From the NCBI GenBank assembly GCA_963838795.1, contig CAWISL010000001.1:248001-312000 (forward strand): 64,000 nt of DNA, read 5' to 3'. Source of the stretch: JAIBJN01 sp963838795. GTDB lineage: Bacteria; Actinomycetota; Thermoleophilia; Gaiellales; Gaiellaceae. The position numbers were made by a program, and so were the translations under genes. Every line of letters starts with the position of its first letter. Position 1 is the first letter of the stretch. The notes beneath the pieces are model-generated. The model saw nothing but the letters and a program-made list of their open reading frames with translations, was not told the origin of the DNA and searched no databases. Positions 40,530-48,800 of the stretch are shown in pieces.

Positions 40530-41996
40530 ATGAGGAGTACCAACACGAGGCCCGCGGATCGGGTGGCCGGCGGCGCGTTCCTGCAGTCCCTCGACCTGCC
40601 GGCGGCGACGGCGGCCGAGGAGTCCGGGGAGCCGTCGCCCGGCATGCTAACCAGCGCGGAGCGCGCAATGTTGTCCGAGATCGTGCGTCGGACCTGGAGG
40701 GGTGACGGTGCGATCGTCGACGGCGGCAGCTTCCTCGGGTCCTCCCTTATGGCCGAGGCAAAGGGAATGGTGGCGAACCCGGCGCTCGCGGACCTCACGC
40801 TGGCGCGCTTCCCATCGGGCAAGCCGATCCACGGGTACGAGCTGGGCTACCACCCGGCACCCGCCCACCCAGCTGCGGAGCGTCGCCGGATCTACGGCGG
40901 GGTGGAGTACGTGCTAGGCGAGAGCTTCGTCCCGATGCTCGAGCAGAACATCGCACCCCACCGCGACCTCATCGACCTGCACATTGGTGACCTCACGGAG
41001 ATGAGCTGGGACGGCTCGCCGGTCGAGCTCGCATTCATCGACGTCTGCAAGTCCCGTGAGCTCAATGCCCACGTCTCGCGTCAGTTCTATCCCGCGCTCA
41101 TCGGCGGCGCATCGACGCTGATCCACCAGGACTTCTTCTACGACCGGCTGCCGTGGATCAGGGTCACCATGGGCTATCTCGCGGACTACTTCCGCTGGGA
41201 GGGTCAGGTCGCGAGCAGCTCGGTCTACACCACCGTCAAGACCGTCCCGGAGAACGTGGCGGCGTACGACCCGTTCACCGAGGCGACGCTCGAGGAGTGC
41301 CTGGCTTACCACGACGCGGTCGCCCTCCCGGGGATCGATCGGACCGCGCAGCTGATGCTCGCCCTATCGCGGGTCCACCTGCTCCTCGACAAGGGGAGCC
41401 GCGACCAGGCGCTCGAGCAGCTGCAGGAGACGGCCGTCGAGTTCGTCGACATCCTCGGCGTCGCGTCGCAAGCTGACTCCTACGAGCCGACGCCGGGTAG
41501 CCCGGACACCATGCTCCCGCGGTTCCGGATGGATCGCACCGTCACCAAGGTGTTGAGCGGCGCAGGCGCCGTTGAACCCCGGCGCGCCCGCCGCACGCCC
41601 CCGTCGGGAGCCGAGCCGCCGACCGAGTTCGATCGGGCGAGGGCTGCACTGAGCCGCCGGGACTGGGACGAGGCGCGGCAGATCCTGGAGCCGCTTATTG
41701 CGGCGGACCCGCAAGGGCCCGGGACGTTTCTGCTCGCGCGCACCGAGTTCGAGTCCGGGCATCCCGACGTCGCCGGCGCCATGCTCGACGACCTCCTGGC
41801 TCGACGCCCCCGGCACCACCGGGCCCGCGCGTTGCGGGCCCGGGTCCATCTTGACGCCCGGGATCACGCCGAGGCGCGGGCGGAGGCCGAGGAAGCGCTG
41901 CGGATCGACCCGGAGCTGGTCACGGCCCGGCGGGTCCTCTTCGACGTCGCGGTGGCCGAGCGGCTGCGCGCTGAGGCCAGCCGGCGTGCGACGTAG
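40530..41996 (+). CDS. Class I methyltransferase-like protein with C-terminal TPR
   Basis: 488 residues. The N-terminal part (to about 250) resembles macrocin-O-methyltransferase/Methyltransf_24 proteins: GAIVDGGSFLGSSLMAEAKG, a central acidic motif PVELAFIDVCKSRELNAHV, and GGASTLIHQDFFYDRLPWIRV with the conserved HQDFF. The C-terminal region (about 375-480) has TPR helices (WDEARQILEPLIAADPQGPG and similar). ATG 40530 follows GGGAGG. These are often sugar or glycan modification enzymes; the substrate is unknown. Confidence 0.65.
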   Translation: MRSTNTRPADRVAGGAFLQSLDLPAATAAEESGEPSPGMLTSAERAMLSEIVRRTWRGDGAIVDGGSFLGSSLMAEAKGMVANPALADLTLARFPSGKPIHGYELGYHPAPAHPAAERRRIYGGVEYVLGESFVPMLEQNIAPHRDLIDLHIGDLTEMSWDGSPVELAFIDVCKSRELNAHVSRQFYPALIGGASTLIHQDFFYDRLPWIRVTMGYLADYFRWEGQVASSSVYTTVKTVPENVAAYDPFTEATLEECLAYHDAVALPGIDRTAQLMLALSRVHLLLDKGSRDQALEQLQETAVEFVDILGVASQADSYEPTPGSPDTMLPRFRMDRTVTKVLSGAGAVEPRRARRTPPSGAEPPTEFDRARAALSRRDWDEARQILEPLIAADPQGPGTFLLARTEFESGHPDVAGAMLDDLLARRPRHHRARALRARVHLDARDHAEARAEAEEALRIDPELVTARRVLFDVAVAERLRAEASRRAT

Positions 41997-42036
41997 CGGG
42001 GGACTCGTCGTCTAGAAACAGCTGCTGAGCAGGCAT

Positions 42037-42059
42037 GTTCGATACCAGCTGCGCCCATT
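42037..42059. repeat. attR-like copy of tRNA-Val 3' end
   Basis: Matches tRNA-Val bases 38388-38410 at 21 of 23 positions. No other tRNA structure surrounds it, so it is not a second gene. It ends on the first base of the stop codon of the minus-strand methyltransferase gene, marking the likely right edge of the island. Confidence 0.6.
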
Positions 42060-42802
42060 CACGTTCGTGGGTCATCCTCGCGGCGACGACCTCCGCGGCT
42101 TCCGCCGAGCCCGATCGCACGGCGGCCGAGCCGGCGAAGTGACCTCGGCAGTCTGTGCCGAGCCTTGGCCGCCGGAAGGGTGACGAGCCAGAACGCCGTC
42201 TTCCTTCCGAGCTGGAGCCGGGCGCGCGTCCGATCCGCTCGTGTGTTTCTTGCGACCTTGCGCCCCATGGTCAACGAGCCCTTCACGAAACGGACATCGC
42301 TGAACGAGTCCGAGCGGTAGAGGCGCTGGCCGACCACCCTGCGCGGGCCCGAATGCCAGGTTGTGTCATGGAACGCGACGATGCCACCTTCGATGACCTT
42401 CGGCACCCACTTGTCGAAGTCCGAGCGCACGAGCTGCTCGTCGTGCGCACCGTCGACGAAGAGCAGCTCGACCGGCTCGCGAAAGTCGTCTGCGGCATCC
42501 TGCGAGCGCGCGCGAATCGGGCGAACGAGGTCGGAGACGCCGGCGCGACGGATGTTGCGCAGGAAGACCTCGAACCTGGGCGAGCGGTGGCGGTCGATCG
42601 CGTACACGGGGACTGCGGCTCCGAGCTGCGAGCCTCGGGCGAGGAAGATCGTCGACTTTCCCTTCCACGAGCCGATCTCCACGATGACGCCGCGCCCGGT
42701 GCAGCCCCTCGCCGCCTCGAACAGGGCTCTTGCCTCGTCCTGCGTGAGCCAACCCCGCACGCGTCCCGCGAGTCGGAGTGCCTCGTCGACGTCCTCAGTC
42801 AC
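42059..42802 (-). CDS. Class I SAM-dependent methyltransferase (Methyltransf_24/CmcI-like)
   Basis: 247 residues. VIVEIGSWKGKSTIFLARGS is the SAM glycine loop, PVYAIDRH the acidic residue that holds the ribose, and PVELLFVDGAHDEQLVRSDF with GGIVAFHDTTWHSGP the motif II and metal-site region. The last 40 residues are basic. It probably methylates a sugar or small molecule. Its TGA overlaps the attR-like site. Confidence 0.82.
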   Translation of the reverse strand: MTEDVDEALRLAGRVRGWLTQDEARALFEAARGCTGRGVIVEIGSWKGKSTIFLARGSQLGAAVPVYAIDRHRSPRFEVFLRNIRRAGVSDLVRPIRARSQDAADDFREPVELLFVDGAHDEQLVRSDFDKWVPKVIEGGIVAFHDTTWHSGPRRVVGQRLYRSDSFSDVRFVKGSLTMGRKVARNTRADRTRARLQLGRKTAFWLVTLPAAKARHRLPRSLRRLGRRAIGLGGSRGGRRREDDPRT

Positions 42803-42924
42803 CTCTCGACTCTAGCTCGCCTGGCGCGGGGACCCGCAGGAACCCCCGTGAGCACGAAGCGCCGCGTCGGACTTCCTCTGCCGGTCCAGTTCTTAGGCAC
42901 CCACGCACCCCCACAAGTCCAGAA

Positions 42925-43503
42925 TTACGCGGGGCGCTCCGCGCGCCAGCCCGCGCGGCGGTGGAACCGCTCGACCTCGAAGAGGACGACCACGCCGGCA
43001 ACTGCACCGAGCGCCGCGCCCGCCGCCTGGGCCTCGGGCGCCTCGACGGCGCGCAACCCTCCCCAGGCGACCAGGTAGCTCCAGCCGGCGATGGCGGCCG
43101 AGTAGACGAGCGCGAGCCCGAGGCCGTGCGAGACGGGGAGGAAGCCGAGCAGCTGGATGTTGATTCCCGGACGCTCCGTGTACAGGCCGCCGGAGCGCTG
43201 CGCGCCGAGAGACGACGGCAGCTGGAGCTGGCGCTCGAGCTCGGCGGCACGGCGGATCAGCGTTCCGGAGATCTGTGTGTTCCGAAGCTCGTAGACGAAG
43301 ATGCCGAGCGTCGCGAGGAGGCCGAGCACGCCGACGCCCAGCAGCTCCGCGGCCGGTCGGGGCTGCCCGATGACCGCCACCGCGACCCCGGTGACCGTGG
43401 GCACGAACGCCAGCAGGCGGAAACGCACGTCGATGAGCGTCCGCAGGTACTGGGTCGTCTGCTCGTAGTCGAGCCGGAGCCGGTCGTCGGCGTCGAGCGC
43501 CAT
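42925..43503 (-). CDS. Hypothetical membrane protein with four helices
   Basis: 192 residues. Four hydrophobic segments (FRLLAFVPTVTGVAVAVIG, ELLGVGVLGLLATLGIFVYE, GLGLALVYSAAIAGWSYLVA and AAGAALGAVAGVVVLFEVERF) in two pairs around a cytoplasmic loop with LRNTQISGTLIRRAAELE. ATG 43503 starts the natural N-terminus MALDADDRLRLDYEQTTQYL. The family is unknown. Confidence 0.65.
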   Translation of the reverse strand: MALDADDRLRLDYEQTTQYLRTLIDVRFRLLAFVPTVTGVAVAVIGQPRPAAELLGVGVLGLLATLGIFVYELRNTQISGTLIRRAAELERQLQLPSSLGAQRSGGLYTERPGINIQLLGFLPVSHGLGLALVYSAAIAGWSYLVAWGGLRAVEAPEAQAAGAALGAVAGVVVLFEVERFHRRAGWRAERPA

Positions 43504-43572
43504 CGGCGCGAGTATGCCGATCGGACGGATCGGCCGCGTCGCGGCAGGTTGTCCCACATTCCTCACGCCTGT

Positions 43573-43590
43573 TGTAAGGTGCGCCTTACT
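43573..43590. promoter_or_regulatory. Iron-regulator-like operator (copy 2)
   Basis: TGTAAGG-TGCG-CCTTACT, 7-base arms with one mismatch at the outer end (GTAAGG/CCTTAC perfect). Located 24 bases before the GTG of the EfeO-type lipoprotein gene, so binding would block the promoter. The identical arm sequence to the 2910 site and the iron-uptake genes downstream support an iron-sensing repressor. Confidence 0.62.
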
Positions 43591-43613
43591 TCGACGGGAG
43601 GAACGGAAACGGA

Positions 43614-44732
43614 GTGAACCGGATATCGATCGCGTCGCTGGTTGCGGCGGCGCTTGCAGTGGCCGCCCTGGCGGCTTGTGGGGGAGACGACGAGCCGGCT
43701 GCGGAGGCGATGACCGCCGCGGCCCCGACGACCGAGGCCGAACCCGGAGCCCCGGCCGAGCTCAGCGGCGTCAAGGAGTATCTGGAGGAGCACACCGAGC
43801 TGCTGACGGGCTTCACCGCCGAGTTCGCGGACGACGCGCAGGCTTATCACGACCTCGCCGAGGCGGCCGGGTTCGACTACGAGAAGGTTTGGAGCCAGAA
43901 CGCCGACGAGCTCGTCCCGCTCCTCGAGGGCATGAAGGAGGACTGGGTCGAGGGCAATCCCTACTACGAGCGCATGGAGGGCGTCGTCGCCGGCACCCCA
44001 TCGCTGGCCGAGTACGACGTCATCCTCGATGCGGGCTCGAGTGCGGCCGAGGATCCTGAGAGCGCGGTGCCGTTCGACCTCGAGCTGTCCGACGGTACGA
44101 CGCTGGCGCAGCCGGGCAACCTTTTCAACCTGACCGAGGGCGCGCTCTGGGGCACGCTCCCGGCCGGGCTCCCGCAGAGCACCCCGGTCGACCTCGACGG
44201 AAACGGCACCGAGGACTTCGGTGAGGTGCTGCCGGACGCGGCGCTCCTCCTGGCGTCCGCGGAGGCGTTCGATCGGTACGCCGACGAGCTCGCCGCGGAG
44301 GGCGAGGCATGGGAGCCGAGCGAGTCCGACGCGTTCACGGCGCTGGTCGTGATGGTGCCGACGATGAGCGAGTACTTCGGCCAGTGGAAGGAGTCGCGCT
44401 TCGTCCTCGGCGACAGCTCCGAGTCGGAGTCCTTCAACGTCGTCTCGCGACTGTCGGACATCAACGACATCCTCACGGGCCTCGAAGTCATCTTCGCAGG
44501 GGTCGAGCAGCGGCTTGCCGAGGTCGACCCGGCTCAGGCGGAGCAGACAGGACGGGAGCTGACCGACCTGCGTGCCTTCGTCGAGGATCTCTACGCACGG
44601 GAGCAGTCCGGCGAGCGCTTTGCGCCCGAACAGGCCGAGGTGCTCGGCACGGAGGCGCAGGACCGCGCGACGGCGATCGCCGGCCAGGTCTCCCAGGCGG
44701 CAGCCGAGCTCGGGGTGCCGATCGAGCAGTAG
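43614..44732 (+). CDS. EfeO/EfeM-like imelysin-family iron-transport lipoprotein
   Basis: 372 residues. The signal peptide ends in a lipobox (LAACGGDD) with Cys 22, giving an exported lipoprotein. The helical mature part resembles EfeO/imelysin-like proteins (SGVKEYLEEHTELLTGFTAE, acidic surface, and EYFGQWKESRF). It follows a GGAGG-type ribosome site with GTG start and is followed after 3 bases by an FTR1 permease. It probably captures iron for that permease. The palindrome at 43573 would control both. Confidence 0.78.
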   Translation: MNRISIASLVAAALAVAALAACGGDDEPAAEAMTAAAPTTEAEPGAPAELSGVKEYLEEHTELLTGFTAEFADDAQAYHDLAEAAGFDYEKVWSQNADELVPLLEGMKEDWVEGNPYYERMEGVVAGTPSLAEYDVILDAGSSAAEDPESAVPFDLELSDGTTLAQPGNLFNLTEGALWGTLPAGLPQSTPVDLDGNGTEDFGEVLPDAALLLASAEAFDRYADELAAEGEAWEPSESDAFTALVVMVPTMSEYFGQWKESRFVLGDSSESESFNVVSRLSDINDILTGLEVIFAGVEQRLAEVDPAQAEQTGRELTDLRAFVEDLYAREQSGERFAPEQAEVLGTEAQDRATAIAGQVSQAAAELGVPIEQ

Positions 44733-44735
44733 TCG

Positions 44736-47060
44736 ATGACGCGCCCGCTCATCGTCGTCGCGACGGCCGCCGTCGCTCTCGCCCTCGCCGGGGTCGCCTC
44801 GGCCGCCACGCGGGAGCCCTGGGAGGCAGCGGCCGACGTTCGCACAACCCTGGCCGAGGCCCAGCGGGCGCTCGTCCTCGGCGAGCCGGCTCGAGCGAAG
44901 CGGCTGGCTCGGGAGGCGGCGGCCTACGAGCTCGGCGCCCTCGGCCCGGCCGCAGCGCCCGGCCTCGCCGCCGCCGTCGAGGCCGCGGCCGTCGAGGACT
45001 CGGTGGCGCTCGAGATCGCGCGCGCCACCGCCTGGACAGCGATCCTCGGGGAGGCGCTCGAGCGGGCGACAGCGGCGGCGGTCGCCGGCGACGTCGAGGA
45101 GGCACGGACGTGGCTCCTCGTCCGGGAGTTCCGCAAGCCGACCCGCTTCACACGGCCGGGCGCCGACGGGACGCTCGCACTGCAGGCGCTCGCCGAAGGC
45201 CGGATGGCCGCGAGCCCGGCCGCGGCGGCGGTGCGCGCGGACTTGCTCGACACGTACCAGGCTCGGCTGCGCGCCTCGCTCGACACGGTCTCCGCCGCGA
45301 GTGGGCAGGGTTTCGACATCAGCCGCTCTGGTGGAGCGGCGCTGGCTCGCGGGTACTTCGCTCTGCTCGCAGCTGCCTACGCCGAGCAGCGGTCGGCTGG
45401 CGAGGCTGCCGGCGCGACAGCCGCCTTCGAGGATCTCGTCGCAGCGGCACAGGCGGGCGACGACGCAGGCGTCGAGAACGCCCAGTCCACGATCGAGGCG
45501 GTGCTCGAGGGCTTCCGGGCCGCGCCCCTGTCCGCGGAGGACGAGCTGCGCCGCGCCGGACAGCTCCAGCGCTTCCTCGCCCTGGTCCCGATCGAATACG
45601 AACGCGGCGTCAAGGACGGGGAGGTCACGCTCGACTTCGAGATCCAGGAGGCGGTGACCTTCCGCGACGGCGCCGCACAGGCGCTCGGCGACCTCGAGCA
45701 CCTGCTGGTACTCGAGGACGAGGAGGGAACGCGGCGGCTCGGTGAGCTTCTCGACGGGCTCGGGGCCGATCTCGCCGCTGCCGCGCGGCGCGACACGGTC
45801 GCCGACCCCGCCGAGGTGCAGGCAGCGACGGACGAGGCGCTCGGGCTGATCGACTCGCTCTACCCTGACAAATGGAAGGACGCCGGGGCGACCGCAGACT
45901 TCGACGTCATCTCGGCGACCCTCGATCGGCTCGAGTTGGCGATGGCCGCCGGCCAGTTCTCGCAGGCCGAGCAGGCACGGCTCGAGGCCTACGCATTCTT
46001 CGAGTTCGGCCCGGAACAGCGGCTCCGCGGCCTTGCCAACGACCTCTTCGTCGAGGTGGAGGGTCTCTTCTGGTACGGCGCCGACGGGCTCCCGGGGCTC
46101 GCGCAGCTCGTGAAGCGCAAGGCCGGGGCGGCGGAGGTCGCCGAGACTCGTGCGGCGCTCGACAGCGCCCTCGCCGACGCGGAGGCGGCCGTCGGCGCCG
46201 GGCCGACGTCGACCTTCGCGGTCGTCTCCAACACGGCGGTCATCGTTTTCCGCGAAGGCCTGGAGGCCGTGCTCATCCTCGCGGCGCTGATGGCGGGAAT
46301 GACAGGCGCCCAGGCATCGCTCCGGAAGCCGCTCCTCGCCGGCGCGGGTGTGGCCTTCGTCGCGAGCGTCGCGACGTGGGGGATCGCGCAGACGGTGCTC
46401 GGGAGCCTCAGCCGGTACGGGGAGAAGCTGGAGGCGATCGTCTCGCTCGTCGCCATCGCCGCGCTGCTCCTCATCCTCAACTGGTTCTACCACCGCGTGT
46501 ACTGGAGCGAGCACCTCGCCGGCCTCCATAGCAGGAAGAAGAAGATCCTCGGGATCGGGGTCGGCGTAGCCGCCGCGCAGCTCGTGGGCTTTGCCATGCT
46601 CGGGTTCACAAGCGTCTACCGCGAGGGCTTCGAGACGGTGCTCTTCCTGCAGGCGATCGTCCTCGAGGCTGGAGCTCCCCTGGTGCTCGCCGGCGTCGCC
46701 ATCGGCCTGGCCGCGACGCTGGCCGTCGGCGTCCTGACCATTCGGCTGCAGCGGAAGTTGCCTCACAAGAGGATGCTGATGGCGACCGGGCTCCTGATCC
46801 TCTGGGTGCTCGTCGTCATGGTGGGGACGACCGTGCAGACGCTCCAGGTCGTGGGCTGGGTGTCGGTCACGCCGGTCGAAGGGCTTCGCCTTCCCTACTG
46901 GGCCGGCCTGTGGCTCGGGATCTTCCCGACCTGGGAGGGGCTGCTGTGCCAGGGTGCGGCGATCGTCTTCGTTCTCGGTAGTTACGTGCTGGCCGAGCGG
47001 CTCCGCAAGCGCCGCCGGCGGGCGATCCTCGACGAGCCGCAGCCCGCGACCAGCTCGTAG
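44736..47060 (+). CDS. FTR1-family iron permease with large N-terminal exported domain
   Basis: 774 residues. A signal peptide (LIVVATAAVALALAGVASAA) leads into about 480 residues of helical, acidic exported sequence. The C-terminal permease has seven membrane segments and the two REGLE-type ferroxidase/permease motifs, VFREGLEAVLIL near 505 and VYREGFETVLFL near 628. It is thus a fused EfeU-type high-affinity iron importer. The extra domain likely presents iron to the channel. Only 3 bases separate it from the EfeO-type gene. Confidence 0.88.
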   Translation: MTRPLIVVATAAVALALAGVASAATREPWEAAADVRTTLAEAQRALVLGEPARAKRLAREAAAYELGALGPAAAPGLAAAVEAAAVEDSVALEIARATAWTAILGEALERATAAAVAGDVEEARTWLLVREFRKPTRFTRPGADGTLALQALAEGRMAASPAAAAVRADLLDTYQARLRASLDTVSAASGQGFDISRSGGAALARGYFALLAAAYAEQRSAGEAAGATAAFEDLVAAAQAGDDAGVENAQSTIEAVLEGFRAAPLSAEDELRRAGQLQRFLALVPIEYERGVKDGEVTLDFEIQEAVTFRDGAAQALGDLEHLLVLEDEEGTRRLGELLDGLGADLAAAARRDTVADPAEVQAATDEALGLIDSLYPDKWKDAGATADFDVISATLDRLELAMAAGQFSQAEQARLEAYAFFEFGPEQRLRGLANDLFVEVEGLFWYGADGLPGLAQLVKRKAGAAEVAETRAALDSALADAEAAVGAGPTSTFAVVSNTAVIVFREGLEAVLILAALMAGMTGAQASLRKPLLAGAGVAFVASVATWGIAQTVLGSLSRYGEKLEAIVSLVAIAALLLILNWFYHRVYWSEHLAGLHSRKKKILGIGVGVAAAQLVGFAMLGFTSVYREGFETVLFLQAIVLEAGAPLVLAGVAIGLAATLAVGVLTIRLQRKLPHKRMLMATGLLILWVLVVMVGTTVQTLQVVGWVSVTPVEGLRLPYWAGLWLGIFPTWEGLLCQGAAIVFVLGSYVLAERLRKRRRRAILDEPQPATSS

Positions 47061-47069
47061 ACACTTCTC

Positions 47070-47100
47070 GGAACCTGTGTGACGAAGCGCAGGTCCTACG
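47070..47100 (+). promoter_or_regulatory. ECF-type promoter candidate for the sigma gene
   Basis: GGAACC at 47070-47075 fits the -35 of ECF sigma factors, and GTCCTACG at 47093-47100 a possible -10, 17 bases apart. The ATG of the sigma gene is 4 bases further on. This would mean autoregulation and a leaderless transcript. No second copy of the pair was noticed in the window. Confidence 0.4.
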
Positions 47101-47104
47101 ACGT

Positions 47105-47644
47105 ATGAGAGCTGTGAACGCGCTCGCGCCGCCGCTGCCGAGGCGGGCCCCGCTCAGGCGGAGCTTCGCCGTGGTCGCGGAGGAGCACCTGAACGACGTG
47201 CACCGCTACCTGCTCATGCTCACCGCCGACCACACGCTCGCCGAGGACCTGACGGCCGAGACCTTCGAGAAGGCCTTCCGCTCGTGGCGGCGCTACGACC
47301 CCCGCCGTAGCTCGGAGCGCACGTGGCTCTGCCGCATCGGCAGGAACGTCGCGCTCGACCACTTTCGAAGCGAGGCCCGCCGCCGCCGCCGCGAAGACCG
47401 CTACGCCGTCGAGGAGCGCGCCGAGGAGCCGGCGCCGGAGCTCGGCTTCTCGCCCGAGCTCGACGCCGCGCTTGCCACGCTCAGCGCCGGCGAGCGCGAG
47501 GTTCTCGCTCTCCGGATCGTGCTCGACCTCGACGCCGACACCGCTGCACACGTGCTCGGCATCGGCCGCTCGGCCTGCTCCATGCGGCTGGCGCGAGCGC
47601 TCGAAAAGCTGGAAGGGAGGCTGGCCGTCGATGCCCACGACTGA
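47105..47644 (+). CDS. ECF RNA polymerase sigma factor
   Basis: 179 residues. Region 2: FAVVAEEHLNDVHRYLLMLT, ADHTLAEDLTAETFEKAFRS, WLCRIGRNVALDHFRSEARR. Region 4: LATLSAGEREVLALRIVLDL, DADTAAHVLGIGRSACSMRLA. The downstream DUF4349 gene overlaps by 14 bases and could encode its membrane anti-sigma factor. The start is supported by length; the promoter-like GGAACC lies upstream. Confidence 0.9.
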   Translation: MRAVNALAPPLPRRAPLRRSFAVVAEEHLNDVHRYLLMLTADHTLAEDLTAETFEKAFRSWRRYDPRRSSERTWLCRIGRNVALDHFRSEARRRRREDRYAVEERAEEPAPELGFSPELDAALATLSAGEREVLALRIVLDLDADTAAHVLGIGRSACSMRLARALEKLEGRLAVDAHD

Positions 47645-48788
47645 CCCGCTCGCTCCGGACCGTTTGGAGGAGCTCCTGGGCGGCGCCGTTCCCGAGGGAG
47701 AGCGGGAGGCGCTCGTCCAGGGCCTCGTCAGGGAGCTGCGCGCGGGCGCGACGGCGGCGCCTGCCCCGCTGCGCGCCCGGGTTGGCGAGCTCTCCGAGCA
47801 GCCTGTGCGCCGACCCCGGGTCCTCCCGCGGCGGCGCACGGCGCTGGCGCTGGCGTTCGTGCTTCTGGCGGTGGCCGGCGTGGCGGCCGGCGTCGTCTTC
47901 ACAGGAAGCGAGCCTCAGATGGGGGACGACGCCGCGCCGGCTGCGCCAACGGAGATCGATGAGGGCGCCGCGGACTTGCCGCCTGTCGTGGCGCAGCCAA
48001 CCGAGGGGTACGCGCCCAAGGAGCGACGAGTGACCCTGGCGCCGCTGGCCGACACGGGAGAAGCGTCCCTTACCCCACGCGGCCGGGCGACGGACGTCAG
48101 CCTCTGGATGGAGGTACGCGTGCCGGGCGCCGACGAGCTTTCGGACGCCACTGCGGAGGCGATGGCCGTCACGCGCGAGCTGGGCGGCTGGGTTGCCGCC
48201 TCCGACATCGATACGGAGGGGAACGAAGGTAGGGCCGAGCTCGCGCTCCGAATCCCGGTCGGGCGCGTTGAGGACGCCGTCGTGCGCCTCGGCGACCTCG
48301 GCACGGTCACTGGCGAGCGCGTTGCGACCGTGGACCTCCAGACGGGGATCGACAAGCGCGATCTCCGCATCGAGCGGCTCGAGCGGGCCATCCGCGAGCT
48401 TCAGCTCAAGCTGGCAAGCGGCACCTTGACTCCCGAAGAGGAGCTGCGCGCGAGGCTCCAGATCGAACGCCATGAGAACGCGATCGACGACCTCGAGCGC
48501 GCCAATCTCGCCGACCGCCGGGAGGCCGCGACGTCCGAGCTCGCGCTCGTGCTGCACACGCGCGAGGCGGCGACGAAGGAGGAGGACGAAGGCGGCGCCG
48601 CCGGAGCGGCGAGGAACGCGCGCGACTTCCTGGCCGCGGCCGGGACGATCGCGCTCTTCCTCCTGATCGTGCTGAGCCCGGTCGTCCTCCTGCTCGTTCT
48701 CCTCTGGCTCGCCTTCCGCGCCCGCTCTCGCCGGGTCGAGGCGAGGCTCCTCGACCGCACCGATCCCGCGTCGCCACCCTCCGCCTGA
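47631..48788 (+). CDS. DUF4349 membrane protein with N-terminal cytoplasmic segment (possible anti-sigma)
   Basis: 385 residues. A cytoplasmic N-terminus (about 1-75) precedes a membrane helix (RTALALAFVLLAVAGVAAGVV) and an extracellular DUF4349 domain (DVSLWMEVRVPGADELSDAT, GRAELALRIPVGRVEDAVVRLG) with a coiled-coil arm. A C-terminal helix (TIALFLLIVLSPVVLLLVLLWLA) returns through the membrane. The ATG overlaps the sigma gene by 14 bases. Location and topology fit a sensor and anti-sigma factor, but an anti-sigma domain is not recognised in the N-terminus. Confidence 0.78.
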   Translation: MPTTDPLAPDRLEELLGGAVPEGEREALVQGLVRELRAGATAAPAPLRARVGELSEQPVRRPRVLPRRRTALALAFVLLAVAGVAAGVVFTGSEPQMGDDAAPAAPTEIDEGAADLPPVVAQPTEGYAPKERRVTLAPLADTGEASLTPRGRATDVSLWMEVRVPGADELSDATAEAMAVTRELGGWVAASDIDTEGNEGRAELALRIPVGRVEDAVVRLGDLGTVTGERVATVDLQTGIDKRDLRIERLERAIRELQLKLASGTLTPEEELRARLQIERHENAIDDLERANLADRREAATSELALVLHTREAATKEEDEGGAAGAARNARDFLAAAGTIALFLLIVLSPVVLLLVLLWLAFRARSRRVEARLLDRTDPASPPSA

Positions 48789-48800
48789 CAGAATTCCGGC

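Larger units (their letters stand above)
38411..42036. mobile_element. Probable degenerate genomic island at tRNA-Val
   Basis: The 3.6-kb segment between two copies of the tRNA-Val 3' end holds five poorly conserved plus-strand genes, including very small ones and a fusion gene. Gene density is lower and intergenic gaps are longer than elsewhere in the window. No integrase, transposase or phage gene is visible inside, so if it was mobile it has lost its recombinase. The tandem Xer genes at 18.5-20.3 kb are not part of it. Confidence 0.4.

Noticed and set aside
42037..42059. Second tRNA-Val gene
   Set aside because: Only the last 22 bases match; no D or anticodon arm lies upstream.
43563..46766. 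1067-codon minus-strand open frame
   Set aside because: It is antisense to the EfeO-type and FTR1 genes, both of which have strong motifs and signal peptides.
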